Positions 1 to 6,010 of a stretch of 13,703 nt of DNA are shown piece after piece. The stretch comes from Nanobdellota archaeon (GTDB lineage Archaea; Nanobdellota; Nanobdellia; Pacearchaeales; GW2011-AR1). The notes below the pieces were generated by a model. That model ran no database searches. It saw only the letters and a list, made by a program, of their open reading frames with translations, and was not told the origin of the DNA. Location: contig JAEWUG010000036.1 in the NCBI GenBank assembly GCA_023397215.1, positions 1 through 13,703 on the forward strand, given 5' to 3'. The translations under genes were made by a program, and so were the position numbers. The first letter of the stretch is position 1. Each line of letters starts with the position of its first letter.

Positions 1-2
1 AG

Positions 3-62
3 GATAGTTTATATGTTTGGGATAAAAATGGCTTATTAGAATTTTATAGATATTCAAATTAA
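3..62 (+). CDS. C-terminal fragment of an upstream gene (partial)
   Basis: An open frame enters from the left edge and ends at TAA (60-62). It encodes 19 residues ending in LLEFYRYSN. The mix of aromatic, charged and polar residues looks like a protein tail, and the stop lies just before the TATA box of the next gene, as expected at a gene boundary in this compact genome. There is too little sequence to name a family. It could also be a chance open frame. Confidence 0.35.
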   Translation, partial: DSLYVWDKNGLLEFYRYSN

Positions 63-63
63 G

Positions 64-71
64 TTTATAAA
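64..71 (+). promoter_or_regulatory. TATA box (box A) for the dus gene
   Basis: TTTATAAA is centred about 26 nt before the ATG at 93. That is the archaeal TATA-to-start-site distance, so the transcript should begin at or next to the start codon (leaderless). No Shine-Dalgarno is present. Confidence 0.55.
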
Positions 72-92
72 AAATAAAATAATTAAATCATT

Positions 93-944
93 ATGAAATT
101 TAAAATTGGAAATTTAAAATTAAAGAATAGAATTTTGTTAGCACCAATGCTTGAACCAAATGATATTGCTTTCAGATTACTTTGTAAAAAAGCAGGTTGT
201 TCTTTAAATTTTACAGGGATGACTTCTAGTTTAACAAAAAATAATTTGATTTTGGAAGATAAACCGGCATTACAAATTTTTTCTAATTCAACTAAAGGAA
301 TTAAAGATATAATTAAAAGATATGATAAAATAGTTTCACTTTGGGATTTTAATTTATGTTGTCCTTCGAAATTATCAAAAAAATTAGGTCATGGAGCTTT
401 TTTGCATAATGATATCAATACAATTAAAAAAATATTAATTGAAATAAGAAGTTCTACAAAAAAACCTTGTACTGTTAAATTAAGGAAGTCAGAAAATTCA
501 ATTAAAATTGCTAAAATTGCAGAAAATATTGGGTTTGATGCAATAATAATTCATCCTAGAACATTTAGTCAGGGATATTCAGGAAATTCAGATTATAATT
601 TTGCTAAAAAATTGAAAAGATCAGTAAAAATACCTGTAATTTATTCTGGAAATGTGAATTTAAAAAATTATAAAAAAATATTAAATGATTTTGATTTTAT
701 TATGATTGGTAGAGAATCTATTGGTAACCCTAATATTTTTTCTATTATGTTAAACAAAAAACCTAGAATTCAATTTAAAGATTATTTAAAGTTAGCAAAA
801 AAATATAATTTAAAATATAAACAAATAAAATATCAAGCAATGAATTTTACTAAAAATCAGAAGAATGCTAAGCAATTAAGAAAAGAATTAATTAATGCTA
901 AGACTATTAAAGAAATTGAAATAATTTCAAAAAAATTTAATTAA
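93..944 (+). CDS. dus: tRNA-dihydrouridine synthase (Dus family)
   Basis: This is a flavin (FMN) enzyme that would use NAD(P)H to reduce specific uridines to dihydrouridine in the D-loop of tRNA in the cytosol. The 283-residue chain shows the Dus TIM-barrel signature in order: LLAPM near residues 15-19, then FRLLCKKAG; the active-site loop NLCCPSKL at 87-94, with C90 as the expected general acid; KLGHGAF (97-103); TVKLRK (127-132) with a conserved Lys; HPRTFSQGYSG (154-164); IPVIYSGNV; and the phosphate-binding MIGRESIGNP (204-213). A short helical C-terminal domain follows. The usual Gly before the catalytic Cys (GCP) is itself a Cys here. The chain is slightly shorter than bacterial Dus (about 320 aa). 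The ATG fits the TATA spacing. Family assignment is firm; which uridine is modified cannot be told. Confidence 0.93.
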   Translation: MKFKIGNLKLKNRILLAPMLEPNDIAFRLLCKKAGCSLNFTGMTSSLTKNNLILEDKPALQIFSNSTKGIKDIIKRYDKIVSLWDFNLCCPSKLSKKLGHGAFLHNDINTIKKILIEIRSSTKKPCTVKLRKSENSIKIAKIAENIGFDAIIIHPRTFSQGYSGNSDYNFAKKLKRSVKIPVIYSGNVNLKNYKKILNDFDFIMIGRESIGNPNIFSIMLNKKPRIQFKDYLKLAKKYNLKYKQIKYQAMNFTKNQKNAKQLRKELINAKTIKEIEIISKKFN

Positions 945-946
945 CC

Positions 947-953
947 TTAAATA
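947..953 (+). promoter_or_regulatory. TATA-like element for the helicase gene, overlapping a weak hairpin
   Basis: TTAAATA lies about 25 nt before the ATG at 975, consistent with leaderless transcription. The same bases are the left arm of a perfect inverted repeat, AAATAAG-AA-CTTATTT (949-964), that runs into a T tract ending at 968. The element may therefore also help terminate the dus transcript. The stem is AT-only and weak. Confidence 0.35.
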
Positions 954-974
954 AGAACTTATTTTTTTATTAAA

Positions 975-2834
975 ATGATAGATGAAATTAAAAGAGATGA
1001 AACACTTGATTATTTGAAAATTTTAAAATCATTATTAGAAATACCTTTTCCTATTGGTAAGAATCTTCTTTCTGATTTTGTAAGGGGTAATTATAATAAT
1101 AAATCTATTCTAAAGAATAATTTAGATCAATATCCTCATTTTGATACTCTCTCTTGGAGTAAAGATAAGACTATTGGAGAAATAAACAAATTAATTCACC
1201 AAGGTTTAATAGAAGAAACAAATGCAGAATATAATAATTTTGTTAAAATATTAAAAATTACATTAAAAGGAATGAATGAAATAACAAATCCAAAGTTAAA
1301 TAAAAAAGTTGATTTGTTAAATTATGAAAATCAAGAGATTAATGAGAATGATAAAATTTCTTTTGAAAAATATTTTGATTTTTTAGAGAACTATAATGAA
1401 AATCAAAAAAAGGCAATTATTTCAAATGAAAAAAGTATCTTAACAATTGCAGGTGCTGGTTCTGGAAAAACAACTGTATTAATTAAGAGAATTGAATTTT
1501 TAATTAAACATAAAGGAATAAATCCTAAAGAAATACTTGCAATTACATTTACTAGAAAGGCAAGACAAGAAATGCAAAAAAGATTAGAAAAACTTGAGAT
1601 TAATGATGTTAATGTTCACACATTTAATTCTTTCTCAGAAGACATTTTAAAGAAAAATGAATTTAAAATTTATGGAACCAAGACAAGAGTTTTAAGTTAT
1701 GCTGATAAAATTATGGCTTTTAATTATGCACTTTCATTTTTAGGATTAGAATTAAAAGATGTAATTGAAATTTATTTTTCCGAAAGTCAAAAGAGAAATA
1801 AGTCTATTAATGAATTATCTTTTATTTTTTTGAATGATTGTTTTTCTATAATAGATTATTTAAAATTAACAAGAAAAGGATTAAATGATTTATCTAAGGA
1901 AATTAAAGAAGATGAAAAGTTAAAATTAATAATAAATTGTATTGAAAAGATAAAACAATTTATGGATATTAATTCTTTTAGAGATTATACTGATCAAATA
2001 ATAGATACTGTTAATTTTTTTAATAAAACAAAAGAAAATATTCCTTTTTTTGAACATATTTTAGTAGATGAATATCAGGATGTTAATGCAAAACAAGTTG
2101 AATTATTAAAATTATTAAATCCTAAAAATATTTTTGTAGTAGGGGATCCCAGACAATCTATTTTTGGCTGGAGAGGTGGTGATATTAATTTTATATTAAA
2201 TTTTCAAGAGGATTTTACACAACCTTGTGTAATTTATCTAAATGAAAATTATAGAAGTAAGAATAAAATAATTCAATTTATGAATCAATCAATAAAAGAA
2301 ATGAATTTACCAGACTTAAAATCTAAAAAAGAAGATTCTGGTGAAATTAGATTATATGGTTTTAATAATGAAGAAGAAGAAAGGATATTTACATTAGAAT
2401 ATTTAAAACAAACTAAAGAAAAATTACACCAAATATTTATTCTTTCTAGAACAAATAGACAAATTAATGAATTAAGTCTTTTATTAAAGAGAAATAATAT
2501 ATTACATGTTTTAAAAACAGATGAAAATTTAAAGCCTACTAATATAAAAGAAAATCATGTAACTCTTGCTACTGTTCATTCAATTAAAGGTCTTGAAGCT
2601 AAAACTGTTTTTGTAATTGGATGTAATTCAATAAACTTTCCTTGTAAAAATTCAGATCACCCAATTATTGATTCTTTGAAAAAAGAAAAATATAATAAAG
2701 AGTTAGAAGAATTAAGATTGTTTTATGTTGCTATTTCAAGAGCTAAAGAAAAATTGTTTTTAACATATTCAGGAAATAATCATACTTATTTTATAACAGA
2801 AGAGATGAAAAAGCTAATTACTAATTTGCATTAA
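975..2834 (+). CDS. UvrD/PcrA-type SF1A helicase with N-terminal RQC-like winged helix
   Basis: This is an ATP-driven 3'-5' DNA translocase/helicase, probably for repair or restart. All superfamily I motifs are present: Q motif NENQKKAI (141-148), Walker A GAGSGKTT (160-167), Ia ITFTRKA (190-196), Ib VHTFNSF (214-220), II VDEYQD (364-369), III GDPRQSIFGWRGG (390-402), IV NENYRS (423-428), V VHSIKGLE (534-541) and VI FYVAISRAKEKL (583-594). The core is shorter than in PcrA/UvrD, which suggests reduced 1B/2B subdomains. Residues 1-105 are not part of a usual UvrD. They read as a winged helix of the RQC type seen in RecQ: IGKNLLSDFVRGN (27-39), then TLSWSKDKTIGEINKLI (58-74) and HQGLIEE, then the wing LKITLKG (93-99). 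The 3' end overlaps the convergent neighbour by 21 bp. Helicase assignment is certain; the RQC assignment is likely. Confidence 0.94.
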   Translation: MIDEIKRDETLDYLKILKSLLEIPFPIGKNLLSDFVRGNYNNKSILKNNLDQYPHFDTLSWSKDKTIGEINKLIHQGLIEETNAEYNNFVKILKITLKGMNEITNPKLNKKVDLLNYENQEINENDKISFEKYFDFLENYNENQKKAIISNEKSILTIAGAGSGKTTVLIKRIEFLIKHKGINPKEILAITFTRKARQEMQKRLEKLEINDVNVHTFNSFSEDILKKNEFKIYGTKTRVLSYADKIMAFNYALSFLGLELKDVIEIYFSESQKRNKSINELSFIFLNDCFSIIDYLKLTRKGLNDLSKEIKEDEKLKLIINCIEKIKQFMDINSFRDYTDQIIDTVNFFNKTKENIPFFEHILVDEYQDVNAKQVELLKLLNPKNIFVVGDPRQSIFGWRGGDINFILNFQEDFTQPCVIYLNENYRSKNKIIQFMNQSIKEMNLPDLKSKKEDSGEIRLYGFNNEEEERIFTLEYLKQTKEKLHQIFILSRTNRQINELSLLLKRNNILHVLKTDENLKPTNIKENHVTLATVHSIKGLEAKTVFVIGCNSINFPCKNSDHPIIDSLKKEKYNKELEELRLFYVAISRAKEKLFLTYSGNNHTYFITEEMKKLITNLH

Positions 2835-3308
2835 AGCTTTAATAACATTTATTTCTAAATCTGGATTTTTTTTAATGAATTTATTGAATAAATCTTGTAC
2901 TTGTTTATTTCTTTTTGATTTTTTTCCAATAATATTATTTATTTTTGAGTATACTTCTATTTCTTTATCAGAATGAAAATATAAAGGATAAATTAAATTT
3001 TTTTCTTTTGGTTTTGGGCCTGTAAAGTTTCCTTGTAATATGTTTTCAAAAGTTTTTTCTGCAATATCACTTAAATTATCAGTAGAAGTGTTTGGTTTAT
3101 TTGAATTAATAACTTTAAACTTTTTACTTAAAATTTGTTTTAATATTATAGTATTTATTCTTTCGTCTTCTTTTATTAAGAAAGTTTTATTTTCAGGTAA
3201 TAATTGATATTTACGAATTGTTTTATATAACTTTTTTTCAAAATAATGAATAAATTCTTTTTTAGTTAATTTTCTTTGATTAGTAAATTCCCAAACATAT
3301 TTTTCCAT
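2814..3308 (-). CDS. Degenerate PP-loop ATPase-like protein (Ncs6/CTU1/TtcA relatives)
   Basis: This 164-residue protein resembles a shortened tRNA 2-thiolation enzyme of the archaeal Ncs6 type. Residues 20-38 (IHYFEKKLYKTIRKYQLLP) match the helix that precedes the PP-loop in that family. TDNLSDIAEKTFENILQGN (76-94) matches the family's GHNLDDxAQT...NxLRGD segment. YPLYFHSDKEIEVY (107-120) and NPDLEINVIKALMQI (148-162) match its C-terminal PLR...EKEV.LY and HPG.K.NILRSFEKI segments. The PP-loop SGGKDS itself is missing: its place is taken by FLIKEDERINTIIL (43-56). The N-terminal zinc ribbon, the roughly 80 residues after the loop, and all cysteines are also absent. It therefore should not bind ATP in the family manner. 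It may be a non-catalytic partner or tRNA-binding remnant rather than a decaying gene, because the frame is intact and has its own TATA box. Homology is inferred by eye. Confidence 0.7.
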   Translation of the reverse strand: MEKYVWEFTNQRKLTKKEFIHYFEKKLYKTIRKYQLLPENKTFLIKEDERINTIILKQILSKKFKVINSNKPNTSTDNLSDIAEKTFENILQGNFTGPKPKEKNLIYPLYFHSDKEIEVYSKINNIIGKKSKRNKQVQDLFNKFIKKNPDLEINVIKALMQISN

Positions 3309-3328
3309 AATATTTGATTTAAAAATTG

Positions 3329-3338
3329 ATATAAATAT
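3329..3338 (-). promoter_or_regulatory. TATA box for the PP-loop-like gene
   Basis: On the minus strand the sequence reads ATATTTATAT, centred about 25 nt upstream of the ATG at 3308. This fits a leaderless transcript separate from the upstream Cys-rich gene. Confidence 0.45.
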
Positions 3339-3381
3339 CTTTCTAAAAAATAAAAGAAGATAAAAAAATTAAGATTAAAGA

Positions 3382-3588
3382 TTATCTATTACATCCACAG
3401 CTTGTTCCTGTTGAAACTGTGCTGCATGTTGATAATCCACAGTTTGTTTTTGCATTACAATTATTTCCACAACTAGAACAAGAAGAAATAGGTTCTTCTT
3501 CTGCACTTACATTTGAAATTGCATTAACTGCAAAAATGCTACCAATAAAAAACAAACCTATTGTAAGTAATATTATCCATATTTTCAT
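3382..3588 (-). CDS. Secreted cysteine-rich microprotein
   Basis: This 68-residue protein has a classical signal peptide: MK, then a hydrophobic stretch to about residue 22, then small residues AVNAISNVSA. The mature part of about 38 residues holds seven cysteines in a Ser/Thr/Asn/Gly background (SCSSCGN, NCGLSTC, SCGCNR). No further transmembrane segment is visible. The spacing does not match a known metal-binding family that I can name; disulfide-rich secreted peptide, metal-binding peptide or surface coat component are all possible. The start is fixed by an AAGGAGG Shine-Dalgarno five nucleotides upstream, one of only three strong ones in the window, which suggests high expression. It lies just downstream of the membrane-tethered regulator on the same strand. 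After the stop, seven consecutive T residues on the coding strand (3368 to 3362) could terminate the transcript. Confidence 0.75.
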   Translation of the reverse strand: MKIWIILLTIGLFFIGSIFAVNAISNVSAEEEPISSCSSCGNNCNAKTNCGLSTCSTVSTGTSCGCNR

Positions 3589-3593
3589 TTTAA

Positions 3594-3600
3594 CCTCCTT
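3594..3600 (-). promoter_or_regulatory. Strong Shine-Dalgarno for the Cys-rich microprotein
   Basis: The minus strand reads AAGGAGG, five nucleotides before the ATG at 3588. This is complementary to the 3' end of archaeal 16S rRNA, so this mRNA must have a leader, unlike most genes in the window. Confidence 0.8.
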
Positions 3601-3646
3601 ATTTAATTAAGAAATAGAATTAAAAGATTGTTAAAATCACTTTGGA

Positions 3647-3658
3647 GAAACTAGTTTC
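3647..3658. repeat. 12-bp perfect palindrome GAAACTAGTTTC
   Basis: It overlaps the TGA stop (3657-3659) of the winged-helix regulator gene and lies about 59 nt upstream of the microprotein ATG. It is more GC-containing than its surroundings. It could be an operator for a dimeric regulator, or chance. Confidence 0.4.
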
Positions 3659-4136
3659 ATTGGATTAAAAAGACAATATTATTCATTCCTCTTCTTTTTC
3701 TCTCAATTATTTGTTTTGATTCTAATTTATCTAATAAACGTGTCATTCCGACTTTTCCAATGTTTAATTTTTCCATTAAATCTTTTTGAAAAATAACACC
3801 TTTTTCTTTTTCTAAAGTTTGTATCACTTCTTTTTCTTTATTATCCAGACCTTCTAAAGAAATTTTCTTCTTTTTAGGTTTAATTATTCTTGTTTGAAGA
3901 ATTATTTTTTCTTTTTCTTTAGCAAAAATTAGGAAGATTCCAATTCCTAGAATAATTAATGCAATTAAAAAACTGATTATTGTCTGAATTGAAAGTGTTG
4001 TATACATTGGACAAACAGAACCATGAGAACAACCATTATCGATAAAATTTTTAGTTGTGTAATTAAATGTAAATATAATTCCAAATATTATAAAGGAAAT
4101 TAATGTAATAAACCAACCAAAGTCTCTATTTCTCAT
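3657..4136 (-). CDS. Membrane-tethered winged-helix transcriptional regulator
   Basis: This 159-residue protein has two transmembrane helices (about 8-26 and 52-71) joined by a 25-residue loop, then a Lys-rich linker (KPKKKK, 87-91) and a C-terminal winged helix-turn-helix. In the last part, LDNKEKEVIQTLEKEKG (97-113) is helix 1, FQKDLMEKLNIGKVGMTRLL (116-135) is the HTH, and IIERKRRGMNNIVFL (143-157) is the wing. The layout resembles MarR/IclR-like DNA-binding domains fused to membrane segments, known from several archaea. By the positive-inside rule the loop faces outward. It carries C36 and C42 (GCSHGSVCPM), which could form a disulfide and sense redox or bind a ligand. The gene is leaderless by TATA spacing, divergent from the histone-fold gene, and followed by the Cys-rich secreted protein. 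Target genes are unknown; control of its neighbours is inference. Confidence 0.82.
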   Translation of the reverse strand: MRNRDFGWFITLISFIIFGIIFTFNYTTKNFIDNGCSHGSVCPMYTTLSIQTIISFLIALIILGIGIFLIFAKEKEKIILQTRIIKPKKKKISLEGLDNKEKEVIQTLEKEKGVIFQKDLMEKLNIGKVGMTRLLDKLESKQIIERKRRGMNNIVFLIQ

Positions 4137-4157
4137 TTTAACTTTAGAAAGAGTTAG

Positions 4158-4166
4158 TATAAATAA
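4158..4166. promoter_or_regulatory. TATA element shared by divergent promoters
   Basis: The plus strand reads TATAAATAA; the minus strand reads TTATTTATA. It is about 25 nt from the regulator ATG at 4136 (leaderless, minus strand). In the other direction it would place a start site near 4185, leaving a leader of about 30 nt that contains the Shine-Dalgarno of the histone-fold gene. Confidence 0.45.
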
Positions 4167-4206
4167 TTATCTAAAAATTTATTAATTGTTATTTCTTTAT
4201 TCTTTT

Positions 4207-4213
4207 GGAGGTG
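4207..4213 (+). promoter_or_regulatory. Strong Shine-Dalgarno for the histone-fold gene
   Basis: GGAGGTG matches the archaeal anti-Shine-Dalgarno. Two in-frame ATG codons follow in tandem (4215 and 4218). The second leaves six nucleotides after GGAGG, the usual spacing, and is preferred. Confidence 0.82.
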
Positions 4214-4217
4214 AATG

Positions 4218-4379
4218 ATGGGACTAATTATTAAAAGTAATATTAAAAAAAGAACTGATTTTGCTGTAAGTGATGAGTTCTTAATTGAATTTGATAAAGT
4301 TGTTGATGATTTATTAAAGAAAGCAGAAAATAGAGCAAAATCCAATTTTAGGAGAACTTTATTTGCTAGAGATTTATAA
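4218..4379 (+). CDS. Small histone-fold protein lacking helix alpha3
   Basis: This gene encodes 53 residues (54 if the tandem ATG at 4215 is used). It reads as an archaeal histone fold: KSNIKKR (6-12) and VSDEF (17-21) cover helix alpha1 and the turn, LIEFDKVVDDLLKKAENRAK (22-41) is the long helix alpha2, and RRTLFARDL (45-53) is loop L2 with the start of alpha3. R45 and D52 have the same seven-residue spacing as the conserved Arg-Asp pair in RKTIKAED of HMf-type histones. The chain stops where alpha3 would begin, as in the alpha3-truncated histones found across archaea, which are thought to assemble differently from nucleosomal histones. Role: DNA binding in the nucleoid, or a partner of the next gene. 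The stop codon overlaps the ATG of the downstream nuclease (TAATG), so translation is coupled. The strong Shine-Dalgarno suggests abundant product. Confidence 0.82.
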   Translation: MGLIIKSNIKKRTDFAVSDEFLIEFDKVVDDLLKKAENRAKSNFRRTLFARDL

Positions 4380-4870
4380 TGGAAGAAGTAAAACATAAAA
4401 TAGATTTTGATGAATCTGGGAATATTATTTTAAAGAATAAGTCAAATATAAAGAGAGGTTCAAAAAGTAAATCTTCTGGTTCTCAATTCGAATTAAGAGT
4501 AAGAAAAGATTTAGTTGAAAAAGGTTGGATTGTTGATAAATGGACAAATAATTTGGATTTAGAAAAAAAAGAGATTATTTCTGCAAAAAGATTGTTTAAA
4601 AGATTTAATAATAATTTAGGTGTTATGACTATTGGAACAGGATTTCCTGATTTTATTTGTTTTCAAAATAGAAATGAAGGATACCAAATAATTGGTGTTG
4701 AAGTTAAATCTAATGGAATATTAAGTAAAATTGAAAAAGAGAAATGTGTGTGGTATATTAAAAATAAGGTTTTTAGTGAAATTTGGATTGCTAAAAAAGA
4801 TAAAATTAAGAATAGAATTTATGTTATATATGAGAATTTTAGAGAAGTTTATCCAAAATTATTAATATAA
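4379..4870 (+). CDS. PD-(D/E)XK-fold nuclease
   Basis: This 163-residue protein is predicted to cut DNA with divalent metal. The restriction-endonuclease-like catalytic set is readable: E38 in SGSQFELRVRKDL (33-45), then TGFPDFICFQ (87-96) with D91, then GVEVKSNG (106-113) with E108 and K110, followed by an amphipathic helix LSKIEKEKCVWYI (115-127) and a final strand region EIWIAKK. The order and spacing resemble Holliday-junction-resolvase or VRR-NUC-type domains, but I cannot assign a subfamily. The first 32 residues are polar and basic and may be a flexible DNA-binding arm. The gene starts inside the stop codon of the histone-fold gene, so the two are coupled in translation and probably linked in function. 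No methyltransferase is nearby, which argues against a restriction system. Confidence 0.8.
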   Translation: MEEVKHKIDFDESGNIILKNKSNIKRGSKSKSSGSQFELRVRKDLVEKGWIVDKWTNNLDLEKKEIISAKRLFKRFNNNLGVMTIGTGFPDFICFQNRNEGYQIIGVEVKSNGILSKIEKEKCVWYIKNKVFSEIWIAKKDKIKNRIYVIYENFREVYPKLLI

Positions 4871-4871
4871 A

Positions 4872-4879
4872 TTATAAAA
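4872..4879 (+). promoter_or_regulatory. TATA box for the 4900 surface-protein gene
   Basis: TTATAAAA lies about 25 nt before the ATG at 4900, directly after the nuclease stop. It fits a leaderless transcript and marks the start of a new unit. Confidence 0.5.
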
Positions 4880-4899
4880 TTAAAATAAATTTTTCTTGT

Positions 4900-5538
4900 A
4901 TGAAGATATGTTTTTTATTTATTTTAATTTTATTGATTAATTTTGGATTTGCAATTGAAATAAATAATATTGATTGCCCAAAAGAAGTAAATATTAATGA
5001 AGAATTTTATTGTGTCCTTGATTTAATTGAAGTTAATGGATTATATGATTTAAAATTAAATGTTAATAGTAAAGAATTATCAAATTTAAATAAAGTTTGG
5101 AATGGTAATATTTGGCAAAGATCAGATTGGTATCTTCAAAGTTTAATTTCTAAAGATGGAGAGTATAAAATATTATCAAAAGTAGATAAAGAATATGAAG
5201 GAATTGCTTTTATTTCATTAAGATTAAGAGAGAATAAAGCAAGTAGTTTTAATGAAGAAGTGTTAGAAATTAAGATTAATCAAGAAGAAAAAATAGAGAA
5301 TGATAATATAGAAGAAATAAGTAATAAATATGAAACATTTGAACAATTAAATAAAGAAGAGAATGAAATAAAAAATGAAAATAAAATTATTTCCAAAAGT
5401 ATTATAAACTTAAATTCAAATGATAATATAGAAGAGTTAATATATGAATCAAAAAGTAAAAAGATTTTGAGGATTATTCCCTATATTCTTGGTATTTTTT
5501 TGATTGGTTTAATCTCTTTTATAATAATAAAAAAATAA
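4900..5538 (+). CDS. Membrane-anchored extracellular protein, beta-rich
   Basis: I do not recognise a named family. The 212 residues show a signal peptide (1-18, ending FGFA), a beta-strand-rich domain of about 110 residues (20-130) of immunoglobulin or cohesin-like character, an acidic Glu/Asn/Lys-rich linker (about 131-185) and a C-terminal transmembrane helix (about 190-209) closed by KK. C26 and C38 (DCPKEVNINEEFYC) could form a disulfide within the first two strands. The topology puts nearly the whole chain outside the cell with a very short cytoplasmic end. The ATG agrees with the TATA spacing. The next gene begins one nucleotide after the stop, so both are on one transcript. Adhesion or envelope structure is a guess. 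Confidence 0.75.
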   Translation: MKICFLFILILLINFGFAIEINNIDCPKEVNINEEFYCVLDLIEVNGLYDLKLNVNSKELSNLNKVWNGNIWQRSDWYLQSLISKDGEYKILSKVDKEYEGIAFISLRLRENKASSFNEEVLEIKINQEEKIENDNIEEISNKYETFEQLNKEENEIKNENKIISKSIINLNSNDNIEELIYESKSKKILRIIPYILGIFLIGLISFIIIKK

Positions 5539-5539
5539 A

Positions 5540-6010
5540 ATGGTAACAGCAATAATGATTTTAGAAATATTAGGAAAGCCTGCTGATTATATTAAGAAAA
5601 CCTTAAGTGAACATGTTCAAAAATTAGAAAAACTCAAAGGTGTTAAAATAATTGAGAATAAAATTAGTGAACCCAAAAAGATTGAAAATGATAAACAAGA
5701 TTTTTATACTTGTTTTTGTGAAGTTGAGTTTAAATGTCAAGATTTAAGACAGTTAGCAGATATAACATTTAATTTTATGCCTGCATCTATTGAAGTTATT
5801 GACCCTGATAAAATTTCTTTAAACTGTGAAGAAGCAAGTAGTTTATTGACTGATTTAGTTCTTAAATTACATAAATATGATGAAATTGCAAAGCTCTCTC
5901 AAACAAGAATATTTCAATTAACAAATCAATTAAAAACAGCTTTAAAAATATTAAATGATAATAATTTAATCAAAGATGGTAAATTAATAGATAAAAAGAG
6001 TAAAAAATAA
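5540..6010 (+). CDS. Conserved cytoplasmic protein of unknown function, ferredoxin-like fold suggested
   Basis: This is a soluble 156-residue protein without signal peptide or membrane segment. Its pattern of predicted elements is beta (AIMILEILGKP, 4-14), alpha (ADYIKKTLSEHVQKLEKL), beta (VKIIENKIS), beta (FYTCFCEVEFKC), alpha (LRQLADITFNFM), beta (SIEVIDPDKI), then a long C-terminal helix (about 97-140) and a Lys-rich end. The first part fits a ferredoxin-like or ACT-like beta-alpha-beta-beta-alpha-beta layout. The sequence resembles a conserved hypothetical family that I associate with DPANN genomes, but I can give no function. It starts one nucleotide after the surface-protein stop and ends flush against the convergent neighbour, with TAA (6008-6010) touching that gene's stop. 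Confidence 0.75.
   Translation: MVTAIMILEILGKPADYIKKTLSEHVQKLEKLKGVKIIENKISEPKKIENDKQDFYTCFCEVEFKCQDLRQLADITFNFMPASIEVIDPDKISLNCEEASSLLTDLVLKLHKYDEIAKLSQTRIFQLTNQLKTALKILNDNNLIKDGKLIDKKSKK

Noticed and set aside
3419..3610. 63-codon open frame on the plus strand
   Set aside because: It lies antisense to the Cys-rich secreted protein, which has a signal peptide and a strong Shine-Dalgarno; its translation shows no coherent pattern.
4154..4396. 80-codon open frame on the minus strand
   Set aside because: It is antisense to the histone-fold gene, which has clear family motifs and a ribosome binding site.
4379..4870. Reading the nuclease as part of a restriction-modification system
   Set aside because: No methyltransferase or specificity gene is adjacent; its partner is a histone-fold protein.
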